64,000 nucleotides of DNA from Paragonimus skrjabini miyazakii (Eukaryota; Platyhelminthes; Trematoda; Plagiorchiida; Troglotrematidae). The stretch is from assembly GCA_014338405.1 (NCBI GenBank), contig JTDE01022277.1:1-64000 (forward strand), written 5' to 3'. The first letter of the stretch is position 1. Every line of letters starts with the position of its first letter. Below are positions 22,452 through 35,849 of the stretch, in pieces. Under the pieces are notes generated by a model that saw nothing but the letters and a program-made list of their open reading frames with translations, was not told the DNA's origin and did not search any database. A program made the position numbers and the translations under genes.

Positions 22452-22813
22452 CCAGTGTTGTATAACAGGCAGTGTAGTTGTGAGTAGTATACTACTCACA
22501 AGTAGTATGTTACCCACAGGCGACATTCAGGAACAAAGGGGCAGGCTGCAAACGCCCGTATAGGTCATGTCAAAAATCAGACCACAAACACGTACACTCA
22601 TTTGCAAGTTAGGCATGCATTCACATACATCATTATCATTCGCCTTGGTGGAACGTCTGCCTCAGCGCGTACACACTATTTCGATAGTCTCTTCTTGTCC
22701 TCCGTCTTCATGGCGTTCGCAGCTTGCCCTTTTGTTCCTGAATGTCGCCTGTGGGTAACATACTACCTGTGAGTAGTATACGACTCACGAAACTACCTGT
22801 CATACAACACCAG
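22452..22813. repeat. Palindromic repeat (105-bp inverted arms), MITE- or foldback-like
   Basis: Arms at about 22452-22556 and 22712-22813 are near-perfect reverse complements. Both contain GTTCCTGAATGTCGCCTGTG in one orientation, and TGAGTAGTATAC, itself near-palindromic. The spacer is about 155 bp. Such a structure suggests a small non-autonomous DNA element or two inverted copies of one. I see no transposase and cannot define a target duplication. Confidence 0.7.
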
Positions 22814-22988
22814 TAGGTGCTTATGTCAGTTGCGTGGTTGGAACGTTTACTACCTGTGTTGGTTCGTTGAATAAATCGTGCTCGTGCCACTCACTTTCCT
22901 GGTTCACAACAATGAGTACTCAACTCGGTAACCTAGTCCTAGTTGTTAACAACTCCCCTATACCATTGTATCAACGATGATCATTAAC

Positions 22989-23574
22989 CTGCGAGTCATC
23001 TCCCCGATATACAGACCGCATTCCAGTGTTACAACCTATGGATCGATACGTTAATTCGCAATTCAGGTTCTGATTTCGGAAGTCGCTGTTTGACTTCTTT
23101 ACATTCGATGGTGAAATAGATGTCGACTGACTGCCGTCAGTGTATGAATAGCGCCAAGCCTGAAGGACATTAGTGTCATAGTTTCCACAAGTTGGACTCG
23201 CGAACAGGAGACCAATATTCAAGATTCTGAAGATGAACAAACAGATGACACCACGTAATTCCCACGTCACAGCTGATGAAGCAGATATGATACACTCTGC
23301 TAATCCAAATTCTTCGCTCTTTTTCGGTACCGGTCTATATGTTGAAAGTAATACGATCATTTGGGCTGCTATCCGAGCCGTGAAACGCGGAACGAGATGA
23401 AAATTTACGTGTGAATGAAGGGAAGACAAAATGTTGGACAAAGACATTTCTGTATTTTTGGAGGAAATAAGTCCCGAAGAGTGCCCTGTCACGCCCTTTT
23501 GCCTTAGACGCCAAACAGAAAGGTTTACATGAGGGATAAGTTGAGTGAAACACTGATAATGCAGTACTTTTCAA
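22989..23574 (-). CDS. Hypothetical exon(s), unassigned
   Basis: An open frame of 173 codons (23492 to 22971, minus) is the longest in the window without a transposon assignment. It contains a hydrophobic stretch VICLFIFRILNIGLLFA that could be one membrane segment, followed by a Ser/Asn-rich polar tail. Near its end the minus strand reads TCGCAG then GTTAATG, an acceptable splice donor after position 22989, so the real exon may stop there. A second open minus frame overlaps upstream to 23574. By base composition, one such frame in 64 kb could arise by chance. I do not recognise the protein. Confidence 0.3.
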
Positions 23575-23579
23575 GCGTT

Positions 23580-24395
23580 ATGCACAGCGTTCGTCACTAC
23601 AGCGGATAAAACAGTCTGTTGTCACAAGTCCCCTTGCCCTATCGTTCTAGCTGTTCATCATCCATCACTTCGACCAGCGTGACTCCTTCATTTTAGCATC
23701 TCACTCCTAGGTATGCCATCATGGCACCGTCGGTGTGGCGTTTGCACCTGCCGTCATTATCAAAACACTCAGCCTGCCAGCGGTTCTTTGTATCCATACT
23801 CTCTCTCATCTTATGACCCATTCAGATACACTTCTCAGAACATCCGAGAACTCCTGAGAAGTTGGAGATTATAGATTCTTGACGGGATAATACAAAAGAT
23901 AACTGGAGTAACAAATCTTCAGTACAACTGAAATTGAGATCCTCATAGTCACCCCTGGTCTTGTAATCAGTCTGTCGACTAGGGTGAATGACCTCCAGGT
24001 AAATGTACACGACTGCAGATGCACATGCGCCAATGGGCGACTAATGGGGACATCCTACTGTAATGCTCATTTCTCCTCATTAATTCCAGATAAACTTGAT
24101 TATTTGGCAGCTAAATGCACGTATCTGGTATTGTGTTTGTACTCGGTTCGAATAGTAGAAGATGTGTACATGAACTACAGCACGTCGTGGTGTCGCACTG
24201 ATGTTCGATCTTTCCCGCAGTTTATCTTAGGTGAATAAATGCGTTTGCTGGGTCGGTGAAAATCACACATAGAACAGTCTCGTGGACAAGTTATTTCGAC
24301 TTGTTTTTCTTCTGTCTTCAACCATGCTTGCTTAAACCATCTCCATTGCAGGAAGGTTTTGTCATGATTTGCTGTTACCCAACATACATATTTGT
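23580..24395. other. No recognisable gene
   Basis: Only short open frames on either strand; no repeat or RNA signature noted. Confidence 0.4.
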
Positions 24396-24600
24396 TCAAA
24401 ATGAACGAAAGGAAGTAGATCTCGGATAACGAAACTGAGTAGCCCTCGGAGGCGTTGAACTGTCTTCTTGCTAAATTTACGGCTGAACAGAAAACTATCC
24501 CAGGTGATGCTTCGCAAGCGTGTTTTGATTTTTCAGCATTGTACGTTAGATCACCAATTGCAATCGTCACCACAGAGTCAAGTCAGAGTGTCTCGTAGGC
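24396..24600 (+). pseudogene. Coding-like fragment, possibly CR1-type ORF
   Basis: A plus frame ending in TAG at 24596-24598 reads SEALNCLLAKFTAEQKTIP, then ASQACFDFSALYVRSPIAIV and TTESSQSVS. The pattern (E/A)-LN-x-(F/L)-(F/L)-A-x-FT resembles the linker before the RT domain of CR1-like elements. A stop lies a few codons upstream. The match is short and the assignment weak. Confidence 0.25.
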
Positions 24601-24649
24601 CAACGAGCCGCTCCACCTCAAAAGTGATACCTCAGAATATGTGTACCGC

Positions 24650-26115
24650 CTAGCCACATACACACAAATTTCGCACAGAGATGGGATGTACAATTCTAAT
24701 TAAAATGAATTCACGCTCGTCGTCCGGGTTTGATATCTGCACATACTGATATATGGTTGGAGACATCAGAAACTGATTAGCTTATCACGATGACCGAATC
24801 TAAAAGAAGTCTGCACCCAGTCAACAACGCAAGTGGCTTACGCTGCACCATCTGCGGTTCCACCCACACATCACGTATCCGGTGCAAACCTGAAGGAATA
24901 AGACCAGTAGATGTGTGAGTGAGGCCTTTGTGTCCAGCCGGCCAATGCTGGTTAGCTAATTGAATGGCTAGCAGGAAAAGGAAACCCATATCTCTCGGAG
25001 ACTGAACAGAGAGAAATAACCAGCAGTGACAAGATCTAAACTGAGAAAAAAGTATGTAAAATGTTATACAAGAAGCATTTCAGTATACGAGTGCATGTTA
25101 CTGCATTCCAGAGAAACAAAATTTAAAGAGTGGGATTTCTAATAACGCGGACCAGTAGGATATACGATAGACTAGAATATTTATTATGTACTAAACCACA
25201 GTAGACAAAACTGGTGGATAATATGTCTGCTTGTTATTTTAAAATGATGGCTTTCTGACGAGAGAGCAGAGAGTGTTTTGGCAAACGCTTCATGTAAACC
25301 GTTAGAGTAATCGTTCGCACCAGTTACGATGGAGGAGAGAGTCAGCGAGGACTTTGATTGTTATAAGTTAAGTGCTCTTGACGTTTGATCGTATTTTTTC
25401 AATCAGTGTGGACTGTTCTCATCAGTCCCCTTCGAAAATAAACGCTGAACTGCGGTTTTGCTTTTCTTAGATAATATTACTACTGCTTATCTTACTCGCT
25501 CAACAACAACACCCGTTCACACGTGTTTTGAGCTAGCGCGTTCATCATTGAGCCACTGAGTTCACAACGAACATGGCCGAACCGTTTAATTTAAATGGTT
25601 GACCAGCATTCTGTGTTATACGATTTGAATCGTTTGAGTTTAAGCTCGTTAACAAAACTGCACTCATTACCGATTCATTCAAACCCGCTAAGGGTCTACC
25701 GCATTTTTTTCATTTCAGAAAACCACATCTGAACATAATCGCCCTGTAATTATTTTATCACTGCAATATCCTCTATGAGTAAGTACTTAAAATGTGGGGC
25801 TTTTTGAAGAATTATGATAGCCCCAGATGTGCTGATGTTTCACATTACCTACAATCTGATAGTTGCATTTTGTACTACTCGGTATTTTTGAGTAACTAGA
25901 TAAGTTCCAACATTAATGTTTGATTAGATTTTCCGTCTGATGATAGAACCTCACAATAGGAAACGCTTCATTTCATACACTATATATGGAACAATAGACT
26001 ACAGGAGAAAAAATCCATACCAGTCAAGGATGTGAGTAAGTATTTAGTGCTCTCATTTTACGTCAGGGTTGGACCAACTGAAACAGGCACAGTAAACTCA
26101 AAGATTCCGTGGTAT
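24650..26115. other. No recognisable gene
   Basis: Nothing recognised. The stretch just before 26116 is unique sequence flanking the solo LTR. Confidence 0.4.
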
Positions 26116-26646
26116 TGTGGGGGACTGTCAGGCAGGAAGTGCGAGCATTCCAACTCTCGGCGGAATATCCCAACACATGGGGAAGGTGCGTTCAAAAACC
26201 CACCGCGAGCGGATGGAAAACGGCGTGGGCGACCGGATGAGTCATCGCTCGACCGGATCGGACCAACGGGCTAGACGTGGCAGCCGAACTAGAATGAATG
26301 ACCAAATTGAAGGCGTGATTATTCCAACACTCTCAGGAATATCTCAACACGGCTGTAGAGTACGTTCAAAGCCCACAATAGATAGACGGAGGGCAGCACG
26401 AGCGATCGGACAAGCTATTGCTCAACGAAATCGGATCAACGGACGAGGAATAGCAGGCAGAAAACCCCCGGGTAGAAGGCGCCAATCACACATCTAAACC
26501 GGGTAGAAGTGCACACGACGCGTGAACGGAAACCTGAGGGTGTTGTGGACTGGAATGCTGACTCATAAACGCGAGCGCGCGCGAAGCATGTGAACTAGCG
26601 AGTTGGGCAATAAAGACTGTGCTTTACTGAACACCTTTTCGCTACA
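26116..26646 (+). repeat. Solo LTR, long form, with GTAT target duplication
   Basis: It runs TGTGGGGGAC to TTTTCGCTACA. GTAT precedes it (26112-26115) and follows it (26647-26650), a likely 4-bp target duplication. Two diverged copies of the 5' segment lie in tandem: ATTCCAAC occurs at 26147 and 26321, 174 bp apart. The 3' part (GTTGTGGACTGGAATGCTGA, then a CG-rich run and CAATAAAGACTG) is shared with all other copies. AATAAA near 26611 may be the LTR polyadenylation signal. A 126-codon open frame over it is a by-product of its GC-rich sequence. Confidence 0.8.
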
Positions 26647-26650
26647 GTAT

Positions 26651-29600
26651 GAAGATTCACACAATCATCAATCCGCTCTATCATTGGACATGCAAGTGGA
26701 TTTCGGTCTGTCCGTTTGACTATAGGGTGTTAGCCGCAGCTAAGCAAATGGTCGACTAGTGCATGCAGTCAGATTCCGCAAATTTATGTGTCGATCATGC
26801 TCAAGGTTGGATGCGTTCTGATTCTTTAGTCGTAACATTGGACTCATTGGACTCATGGATCACGTTTTAACTCAAGCAGTCTGAATATATCGATGTTAGG
26901 AAGTTGAAGCAGTGTAAGGTGCCTACCTAAGTTGCCTTTTACGCTCGGGTGACATGCGCTATCAACCGAGTCTGGTCCGATTTTACACGATTGGCACCAA
27001 TAAGTTAACAGTGATGACAAGCGAGAGGTAAATCTGATGATAAGTTAACGACCGACTGGATGCTAAACACGTTTTTAAACGGGTGATGGTTTTCTGTTTG
27101 GACGAAAGCATGTTCAAAAGTGTTAGATAACAGAACGTGATCAAAAAGAAAGTAGAAATGGTGAGCTAGATAATCCTTTGTTGTTTCATTCATGAACCTA
27201 AAACTAGATTATCTGAAAAACCGCCCAACTTGGGACCATCACTCCAGTCACTATGGCATCTGTAAACATTTGTAAGTTGCAAAGGTAATGCTGACAGGGT
27301 CACACCACCATTACACCTTGGCGTCCCTGTAGACGCTGTTTACCTCCTCAAGGCTAAGTTATCTAAATTCCGTCTATAGACTTCATAAAATTCCTTGCTC
27401 GCAGTACACCAGCACTAGAACAGCCAAGCGGTCAACTTAGCCACTTTTTGGAAGCTACTGATACTGAAAATTCACACTCCATTTTTGTTTAGTGTTCCGT
27501 TATTACAATCTGTTTCACATCTATAAAATGCATTAGCGTAAGAGTGACGGTTTACAATTTTTATCCCATCGAAAAAGGTTATCTTAAAAACAGTTGTGCT
27601 GGTCAAATTGACTAGTTATCTATATGTAAGCAATTTGCATTGATCTTTGCTGCATCGAATGGACTTGGGAAAATGTACCGAGTGAAACCTTTGTAGAGTA
27701 AACATATTAAAAATTCCGATAAATAGTTGGTTTCATCCAGATATTAACTTATCCTGTGAAACGAACTTGTCTGTCTATTTGATAAAAAGTACACCGTAAC
27801 ACAAACCGTTCATATGGATGTTAGATTACAAACAGAATTTATACGAGGTGCTATCCGGCACATGGAGTTTATTGTTTAGTAAAAATGAGGACTTAGACTA
27901 TTTCAAATCGAACACTATTCGTACTTGACCGTAGTCTTTGCATTAAGATGAACCTCTCGGCTAGCCCACTTCAAAAGAAAACTCTAAGTTTGAATTTTGC
28001 TTCGATTAAAGGTAATCAGAAATTCGTATCTTTGTGCGGGTCAGAATCTGCACCCCTGTCCTCGGGTTCGTGGGACTAACTTGCCTGCCACAATGGTAGG
28101 CGTGACCGGTTAATCACATTCGAACGCTCAATTACAATTTTGTATGAATAATATTCAGCTTGCCCGATCATTTCGAAGAGAAAATAAAGAGAATTATTCT
28201 GTTCAATCCAATCGATGACCCCGTGATCAGGACTTCTCAGCTAGGTCGAAATTATTGTCTTCACTGGGCAAACTCAGTATAAATTAGATCATCAATAGAA
28301 GTTCGGGAATTTAGATCATTTCAAAGTTAACACCACCCAAACTTGATCACAGTCCTTGCATATAGATATGCCTTTCAACTAGCCTGTTCCAAAACTAATA
28401 ACTATACTGGCGTTTCGCTTTTAATGGAGCTCGTCATTGGTTAGTCCACGTTCTTAACTACTTAGAACTGGTCTTTTTAATACAACAGCTTGCATAATTC
28501 TGACGGTTGGACAAACGGCAAGATGTGTCATTGTTTTAAGTGTACTAGCCCTAGTACCGCTTGTAGATGAAGGTGTGATAACAAATGTGAAGTAGCTTCA
28601 ATGGTATGTCCACTTGCCTTAGTATCCTGAATCTGTTAGCTGCAAACTTTGTTTATGCTATTTCTTGCAGAGTCATTTTAGCGCAGTTGATCGATCACGT
28701 AGTACGGAACAGGTCCTTCGGCTTTCGTCGGTATTGAAGCTGCACATTCAGGATAGTAGGGATATGAGCACTTGATTAAGGGTCTTTCGCATGAATGACT
28801 GTCATGTAAGCAAACAGTTAAGTACACTGGCAACAAAATTTCATGATTACTACTGAGTTTGACGGGGGGAAATTATCGTACGATCGTTGTGTTATTGCCA
28901 CAGCCATTTAACAGAGCACACGATATACCGTAGGTTTTTCCTCTCTGTCCACAATTAAAGGACGAATGTGATCAATAATCTGGTGCTTACCTTACCGGAT
29001 ATATTAGAACATTTTGACACTGTTATGGCGGATCTATTAGTGTGGCCAGCACACTATTTTGAAAAGGATCTCTGAGTCATACTTATACCTAGCGCCAACA
29101 GTCCGATCCTGAGTGATTTTGCATTGGGTTGTTCACTGCAAAGAACTAGGTTAAATATCCTTTTTAGTGTGAAAAACATCGTAGTTTTAAATGAACGCAA
29201 CTCGGAAGTCGATAATGTTTGTGTGTTATTCGAGGATGTCTTCTATGAAGGCATGCACTGCAAGAACAGAACAAGGTATTCAATTAATTCTACTGAAATC
29301 GAATGCACTGGGTTCAGTGCAGTTCATTAGTGACGCTGACGGTTGCCGATCACACGGCTGTGTATGTAGACGTCAATTATCTGGAATGCCCCTGCCCCGT
29401 CCTTCGGCTCAGCTAGCCCGAGCCCAGCTAACATGCGACTGTGTTTGTCTTACCACCTCAACGCTTGGTGTTTTAAGAATAGACAGACCAGATTGCGTAA
29501 CTTTAGTCCAGATTTGTTGACCTGCTTCAGAACGCACACTGTTTGCCAAGAAAATATATTCCTATGAATTAAAATGCTTAGACTCCAGAAAGATAGTTGA

Positions 29601-32600
29601 TACGCCACTGATCTGCTTTTGAACAATGTCCCGTTCATGGCACCCTTAAAGCATACACTATTTTGATTTTCGACGCCAATTTCATGAAAGACTTTAAAGC
29701 GAACGCCGGTTCTGATAGAGAACTGAATGATCAGCTCCCTTCCACCTACTACCCTAAATAACCACATAAATTGGACTTTTCAGCAGGTGAACAAAATGTT
29801 TCAGGGAGTGCTGCTGTTCAAAGATGCGTATTAGTTCCATAGAAAAATTTAGCTCATTTTGCTGCTACGTTATCCACCTGAAAGCTCGACAACTTCATTT
29901 GGCTTGCTGTCGGTAAAACATGTTTTGTAAACATTTTCCAATTTGCGACCCGCCACATTGGTCTAGCACGATCCGTCCCTTGTTGATACTCCGGTAGCCT
30001 GCAGTCTGGACTTGTATTGATCCACTATCGGGTTGTAATATGCGCTAAAAAATCGTGTGCAAGTGACTTCAGTCTAGCACGCAAACCATGTCAGTTGATC
30101 CTGCGTGAGTGTGTACAACCAACTCAACTGTAGTCAAAAGTGTTGTCTGGTGTCAATGTTAAACATTTGAAGTAATCTCCAAGTCAGTTTCTTCTTGCCA
30201 ACCACTCCGCTTTTCTCTAAACGATGATAAACTAAATGAAATGTAAAACCTTGTTTCCGATTTTGATTTAATGATCTTGGTACTAACCTTCGGTTGCTTC
30301 TGTAGACCATTCAGATGATCAAACTTTTTGACACAGACTGCCCTAGACATGGCGTGGAACCGAGTTTATAGACTACAGATAGTGAAACAACGGGACGTCT
30401 GAGAACGCAGGATTTGTATCCACAGTCTTAGAGAGTATAGCAGAGCTCCGTTACAGCAAAAAGATAACTAAAGCTTTCAAAAAATGACCTGGTTTCGAAA
30501 TCTCTTCCTAGTAAAGAACCAATACTATTATAATAAACAAATTAGCCATCCCCACATATATTTGGGATCTCTGTGAGAAAACGTACACAATGACTTACAG
30601 TTAAGCATCATAAGTTGTCATTAATTACCCTCTCTGTTTTGCTTGGTGTGACTGAAAGAATATATATTGGGTTCGCCGGAAATTCACTGGTTAAGGATAG
30701 CAACAAGGCTATATGCTCTTGAACTTAGGTAGTCTACAGTCATTTTAGATTTTGGTGTCACAACCATTGAAGCCTAACAGAGAAAGAGCTGAGATACAAT
30801 TGACGAGAATACACAGTTTCAAACTAACAACCCAAAAGACCTAAACTCGGTGTCATTTGTTATCGCAAGCATCAGTTTTGGACTCTTTCATAAAGTCGTG
30901 AGCGCCCTAATGGACCATGCCTTGACATCGGTAGGATTATTCATTGTCCAAAAATACCAGGCTGATCACTTCGATCACGTTTCTAGTCAAACTCAGTTGT
31001 AGTACTGAGTGCTAAGCGTGTTGTGTGATGGGCCGTCAACTGCTAATTGTGTCCGAGCAGCCAAATATCCTAAACCAAGATACGAAATTATATTGACTAA
31101 TTCATTTTCTGATTGTGTGGTACTTATACCTTGCACGTATACTGCTTCGGATATACTGTATATGTAATATAATAAGTTCTGGAATATCACTTATACTAAG
31201 AAGCAAATTTTCTCAGCTATTCCTAACAGTCATGTCTACCAAAGCGTTATGCACTCCAGTATTTATTGAATAGTTACAATCCGTCCATTCGATAACATAT
31301 ATAATGGCATAAACTTAAACTTTGTATTTCAATTACGACTTGTGAGGCACGTGCGCAATATTTTGTATTCTTGTATTTCACTTCTATCACAGGAAGAACA
31401 AGTTTGAAACCAAAGCATATGAATCGAGCACATGTCTACTCAAGACCTGGTGAAATACGCAAGCAATTCTGAAAACCCTCCATTGTATCCAACGTGTTTT
31501 TAATTTTCATCCAGCCCAATCAAACCATCGAAACCGCCCAATAGCCGTTCACATACAAACACACACACACTTCAAAAGCAAATTAGTTGCCCGTGATTCT
31601 GAACAATTCATTGGTGTCCGTCGTTTGACACAATTCCCTATCCCGTCAATCCTCTCCGATCAGTTCTCCTTGTTGTTCGGCAAAAACTAAAAATCTTTAT
31701 GTAAAAGAAATATGGCGTAACCAAGGTCAATGTACTTCCTTTTTGACGTTCTGTTCGGTTTCGAGGTGATAGTGATGACATCCTTAAGCATGTGTCTGTT
31801 ATCCGAATTGTTGATGACGTTGCATATCCACTATGAGCTAAACAAACACTGCATATATAGCCTATTATAGGTCCTTTGCAGACAGTTGTATAACATTCTG
31901 TTCGATTCCAGCATTGTCAATCGTGTGATTTATTACAGACTGACTCTGTATCACACATTCAGGTAAGGTAGACAGAAAGCAGTTTCCAAATGCTAATATC
32001 TTCAGGGTAAATTAAAAACCATACACTTTTGATTGAGTTCTGTGGATCACACACATTTGTATTCAATCTTCCATTGTCATACATTAAAATGATAGCAGAA
32101 ATACAAAACAGACCACACCGAAAAATTCCGAGGTATAGACAGAATCACTCAAAAACACATACCAATAATGACAAAAATCGATCGCCCTAGAGTGGCGGGC
32201 GCTGTGTAGGTGGTTATCGACTTTTACCAGTATATTTTTGTATGTGATTAGTTCTCAGTATGATTATGAAAAGAATACCGTGAGTATCCGTAGTTAGTAT
32301 GATACCATACCTTTTTGATTTTGCATTTTTATCAGGTTTCTGTCGCTTAACAGTAGTTTTTCCTTTTTGACCGAGGTTAATATCGGTATCAGTTATGGGA
32401 CTGAGGTATTCGTGCAGTGAGATAGTACAACCATAGCCCCGGGTAAATCGGCTGGTTGCTACAACTTGTCTCAGGGGTATGCTGTCTGTAGGCTGACGCT
32501 GTGTAACTCGACTTTGGATGTATTAGAGACTTATGTAGTATAGGTCTTGGGATTAAAATTCATATTCGGTTGTTCTATGGTTCGTGTTAACACTGGACCT

Positions 32601-33336
32601 TTACTGCTCCTGGTATCACGTGTCGGCAGTTTTCACCAAAAATCTGAGTGATCATTTCATAGGTTTCGACAAGATATGCCAGCATAATGGAATTGGTCCT
32701 GAAAGAGTGTGAATGGCCAGCTGGTCCGGCAAGCACGAATGTGTTACTGAAAGCTCTGCTCAATCTGCTCGACGCAATATTGTTCACAATTTTCAGTTAA
32801 CTACCTCACCCTAAAAATGGGCAACTAGACTTCGGAGATTGAGCTGGCTAAACGCATGGGTGGACAATTGAAATAATTTATGTACAGTACTAACAAGAAG
32901 ATGAATGAGGCACGCCATACTAGCTAGCCCGTCTGGCGGCAGGCAGTGAGAAAATCATGAAAGCCTGATATGCGTAATAGGTTAAATAAAGTGCAGAAAT
33001 TGTTACAGCTAACTCTGTCGGTAAAAAAGTGTAGTATTACTTGTCATCCTTGTTCAGAACATTCATTGGATGCCCCCAGTTACTGAAACTTGTCTAGTCA
33101 AAGACTGTCGTGTATAAGAGCGCGAATATTTGAAACTTGATCCTATGCATCACGCATGGTTGTCTTTGATAATGAGATTGATCGATTAGCATACATAATA
33201 AAGTATTTTTAAAGTATTTTCAGCCAACCGCAGAACTGCTTGCATGACTCCGTTTAAAATGCTTACAGCTGACTAGTTGTTATCATTGGAAAGCAGATGC
33301 ACGTCAGTATCGTACATATCTGGTAGGTAGGTTGCT
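26651..33336. other. Long non-coding stretch (6.7 kb), nothing recognised
   Basis: I read both strands and found no convincing exon, transposon domain, tRNA or array. Open frames are at most 109 codons and look random. It may hold regulatory DNA or old repeats beyond recognition. Confidence 0.45.
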
Positions 33337-33990
33337 GTGTTTGTTGAAGATGGTTGTGGATTTAGTAACTCAGCGAACAACTCACCAATATCTGCAGTTC
33401 AACAATTTTTCCCGGTTCGATATAAAGTGAATGCTATGAGAACAGTGGGTCACAGAGAACATGAACTAACAACTTCAGATATCCTACAGTCGGATCCAGC
33501 GTTACTGTGGGACAGCATCAAATATAACAGCTACCACGATAAGTTTACCAAGATGTACTAATAACCTTGCGATACAAGTGAGGTTGTTCTTTAAATGCGA
33601 CGATGTGTGCAACATTCTGATCTGATCCCCTTGTTACGCAGCCGTAAATGCCGTCACCTACATTACAACTCGAATCTCAACACAGTTAAAATTCATAGTC
33701 ACTCCAAGCCAAACGACTCTATGTTTACCAGTTCAGATGAGATGCTTGGCCTGCTACATCAGCAGAACAGAGAACCACTAACGTTATCAAATGACCGAGT
33801 TTATTTCAAAGCAGAGCTGAACACTTGATAAATGGGAGTGTCACATCGGTTACGCAGTCAACACTAAAGTGACAACCATCTTCATCGATCATTCAACACC
33901 TTCTGAACATACATCACCGACCGAACGCTATAAAGGCATCCTGAATCGTGCACGCAACAAGTAACAAACGATTACTACGTCTCGTGATGG
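33337..33990 (+). pseudogene. Decayed coding-like region, unassigned
   Basis: Three consecutive plus-strand open stretches in different frames have protein-like composition: 33337-33561 (with HELTTSDILQSDPALLWDSI), 33595-33828 (with SDEMLGLLHQQNREP) and 33850-33990 (with CHIGYAVNTKVTTIFIDHS and SPTERYKGILNRARNK). Together they look like one frame broken by indels, probably the 5' half of a non-LTR element ORF. I cannot assign a family. Confidence 0.3.
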
Positions 33991-34250
33991 TCCTTATCAA
34001 AAAGATTCACCTCACCTTTTGCAAGCAACCTGACTTGATTGCCAGTTCACCAATGACGTGGTAACCAACTATAATCGAACTAGTGTGCGTTTTCGATGTT
34101 GTCCAGTATAATTTTACCATCGGATCTACTGGCGGACAGATTGATTTTGTTGTATAGAGAGTTAACTACCGATGCAGCGAAATATTACAGGATATATCGT
34201 GCAAACTGTTGTTCTTGATTTTTCTCGTCAAGAGTATACCTTGAAAATAT

Positions 34251-34606
34251 TGTGTGCAAAAAATCGTTCAATAAACCGCTGTCTTTCTTGTCCAACTCCC
34301 GCTTTCTCACGTCATGCGCGCGCATGTGTTTATGAGTCGGAATTCCAGTCCACAACACTGCGGCGAATTTTACTCACACGTCGTGTGCATTAATGCCAGG
34401 TTCTGTGCGTACGACTTACGATTTCCGTCGTGGGCTTTATGCTTGCCATTTTCCGCCCGCTGGTCCAATTTTGCTGAGTGTTGGTTCGTCCGTTCGCCAA
34501 TGTCTACAATCCACCCGCTGTAGGCTTTGACCGTATCTCACCACCGTGTCGGGATATTCCACTGAGTGTTAGAGTAATCGTGCCTCCGATTTGGCCATCC
34601 ATCACA
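34251..34606 (-). repeat. 3' LTR of the second Gypsy element, short form
   Basis: 356 bp; on the minus strand it runs TGTGATGGATGGCC to TTTTTTGCACACA. It contains only one copy of the segment duplicated in the long-form LTRs. It shares GTTGTGGACTGGAATTC and the ATGCGCGCGC run with the other copies. Confidence 0.8.
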
Positions 34607-34609
34607 CTA

Positions 34610-35640
34610 GTCCCTCCTTTACGGAACTTGTCGCGGTTGTGCGGGGGTGCGAAGTGCACAGCATTGTTCCGTCGCCCACAAGGATCTTGGTTGATTTGGT
34701 AGATCTTATTACTGCGGTTCATGATGGTAACTGGTCCATTCTGTCGTCATTTAAGTTGGTCTGCATCAGAGACGGATGTTTCTGGTCGACCATAGTCTCT
34801 TGGTCCCTGATCTTGAACGGCTGTGTTGTTCCTGTGTGTTGTTCCTGACGTCATATCTTCTTTTATTTTGGCGATGTTGTCTGTTGTCTGTTCACGTGCG
34901 CGGTGCACTTGTGGTGATACTTGTCCTTCTTGGTCTGTGGACACAGACATCCAATTGTGCTTAGCTTCTTCCAGTATGTAAACTCAAATCGTAAACTCTG
35001 AGATGTATGCTTCGTCGTTCGGTATCTAAACAACATGTCTGGTAGTCCTTCTTCCTAGTTATTGCGTGCACTATTCAGACATTCCTTCATTGTGCAACTG
35101 AATCACTTCATCATCCCATTCGTTGGTGGATGGTATGGCGAGGTTCTCGAGTGCTGAATTTCCCAGTTCTTTAATATCTTATGAGCTTACCGCCCCTCAA
35201 AACACGGGCCGTGTTCCGCGATCACCGTACGTGTTACCCCAAAGCAAGCCAGGACGTTGCTGATGAAGGCGTGTGCAACCGTTCTGCTCGCTTGGTCTGC
35301 CATGGAAATGCCTTCCACTCGTCGTATGAAGTGGTCGATTTGGGTCTCTTGGGAGTGAACCAACCATGTCTGTACCCCATGGTCGCGCAGCCTGTTGTGT
35401 TACGATGGATTGCATCGGCGGTGTTGTCGCCATTGTTTCTCGATTCTGTTAGCATCTGGAGCACGTTCGAACGAAGTCGGTCACATCTTTCCTCATCGTG
35501 GGTCAAAATACCCTTCGCCACAGTAATTCGAACACGCGCTCTGTGTATGCCAGTCAAATCACACGTTCTCTCTGGCCCACCGAAATAAATAGCAGTCTTC
35601 AAGGTTGCAGCCGGCTCTGCACATCCACACACACGGCGAG
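34610..35640 (-). pseudogene. Integrase region of the second Gypsy element
   Basis: Several overlapping minus frames give integrase-like pieces: WGTDMVGSLPRDPNRP (35197-35433) is the degenerate start of the rve core, usually reading W...D..GPLP. YRHGWFTPKRPKSTTSYDEW and WFTPKRPKSTTSYDEWKAFP in another frame cover the same region. RDYGRPETSVSDADQLK, then a downstream frame, correspond to the C-terminal tail. Multiple frameshifts; the catalytic D-D-E set cannot be followed in one frame. Confidence 0.6.
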
Positions 35641-35849
35641 ATGGTCGCTCTTCAAATGTAGCCGGTCCCAGATGTGTACCAGCTCATTCAACTCCGAATT
35701 CAGCGTCTTGGTTCTGGTACCTGCTAATAAATGTCTACATATTTCAAGTATTTGAGGGGATTGCTGTCGACTGACCAGTATCTCTTTGTCGGCAACCAAC
35801 ACCTCGTTCAGGGGTATAGATCTGGTCCGTAGCTCATTTTCTTGTATTG

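Noticed and set aside
26117..26497. 126-codon plus frame
   Set aside because: It lies inside the solo LTR, and its repeat of GISQH-type segments only reflects the tandem duplication in the DNA.
35181..35588. 135-codon plus frame
   Set aside because: It is antisense to the integrase region of the Gypsy element.
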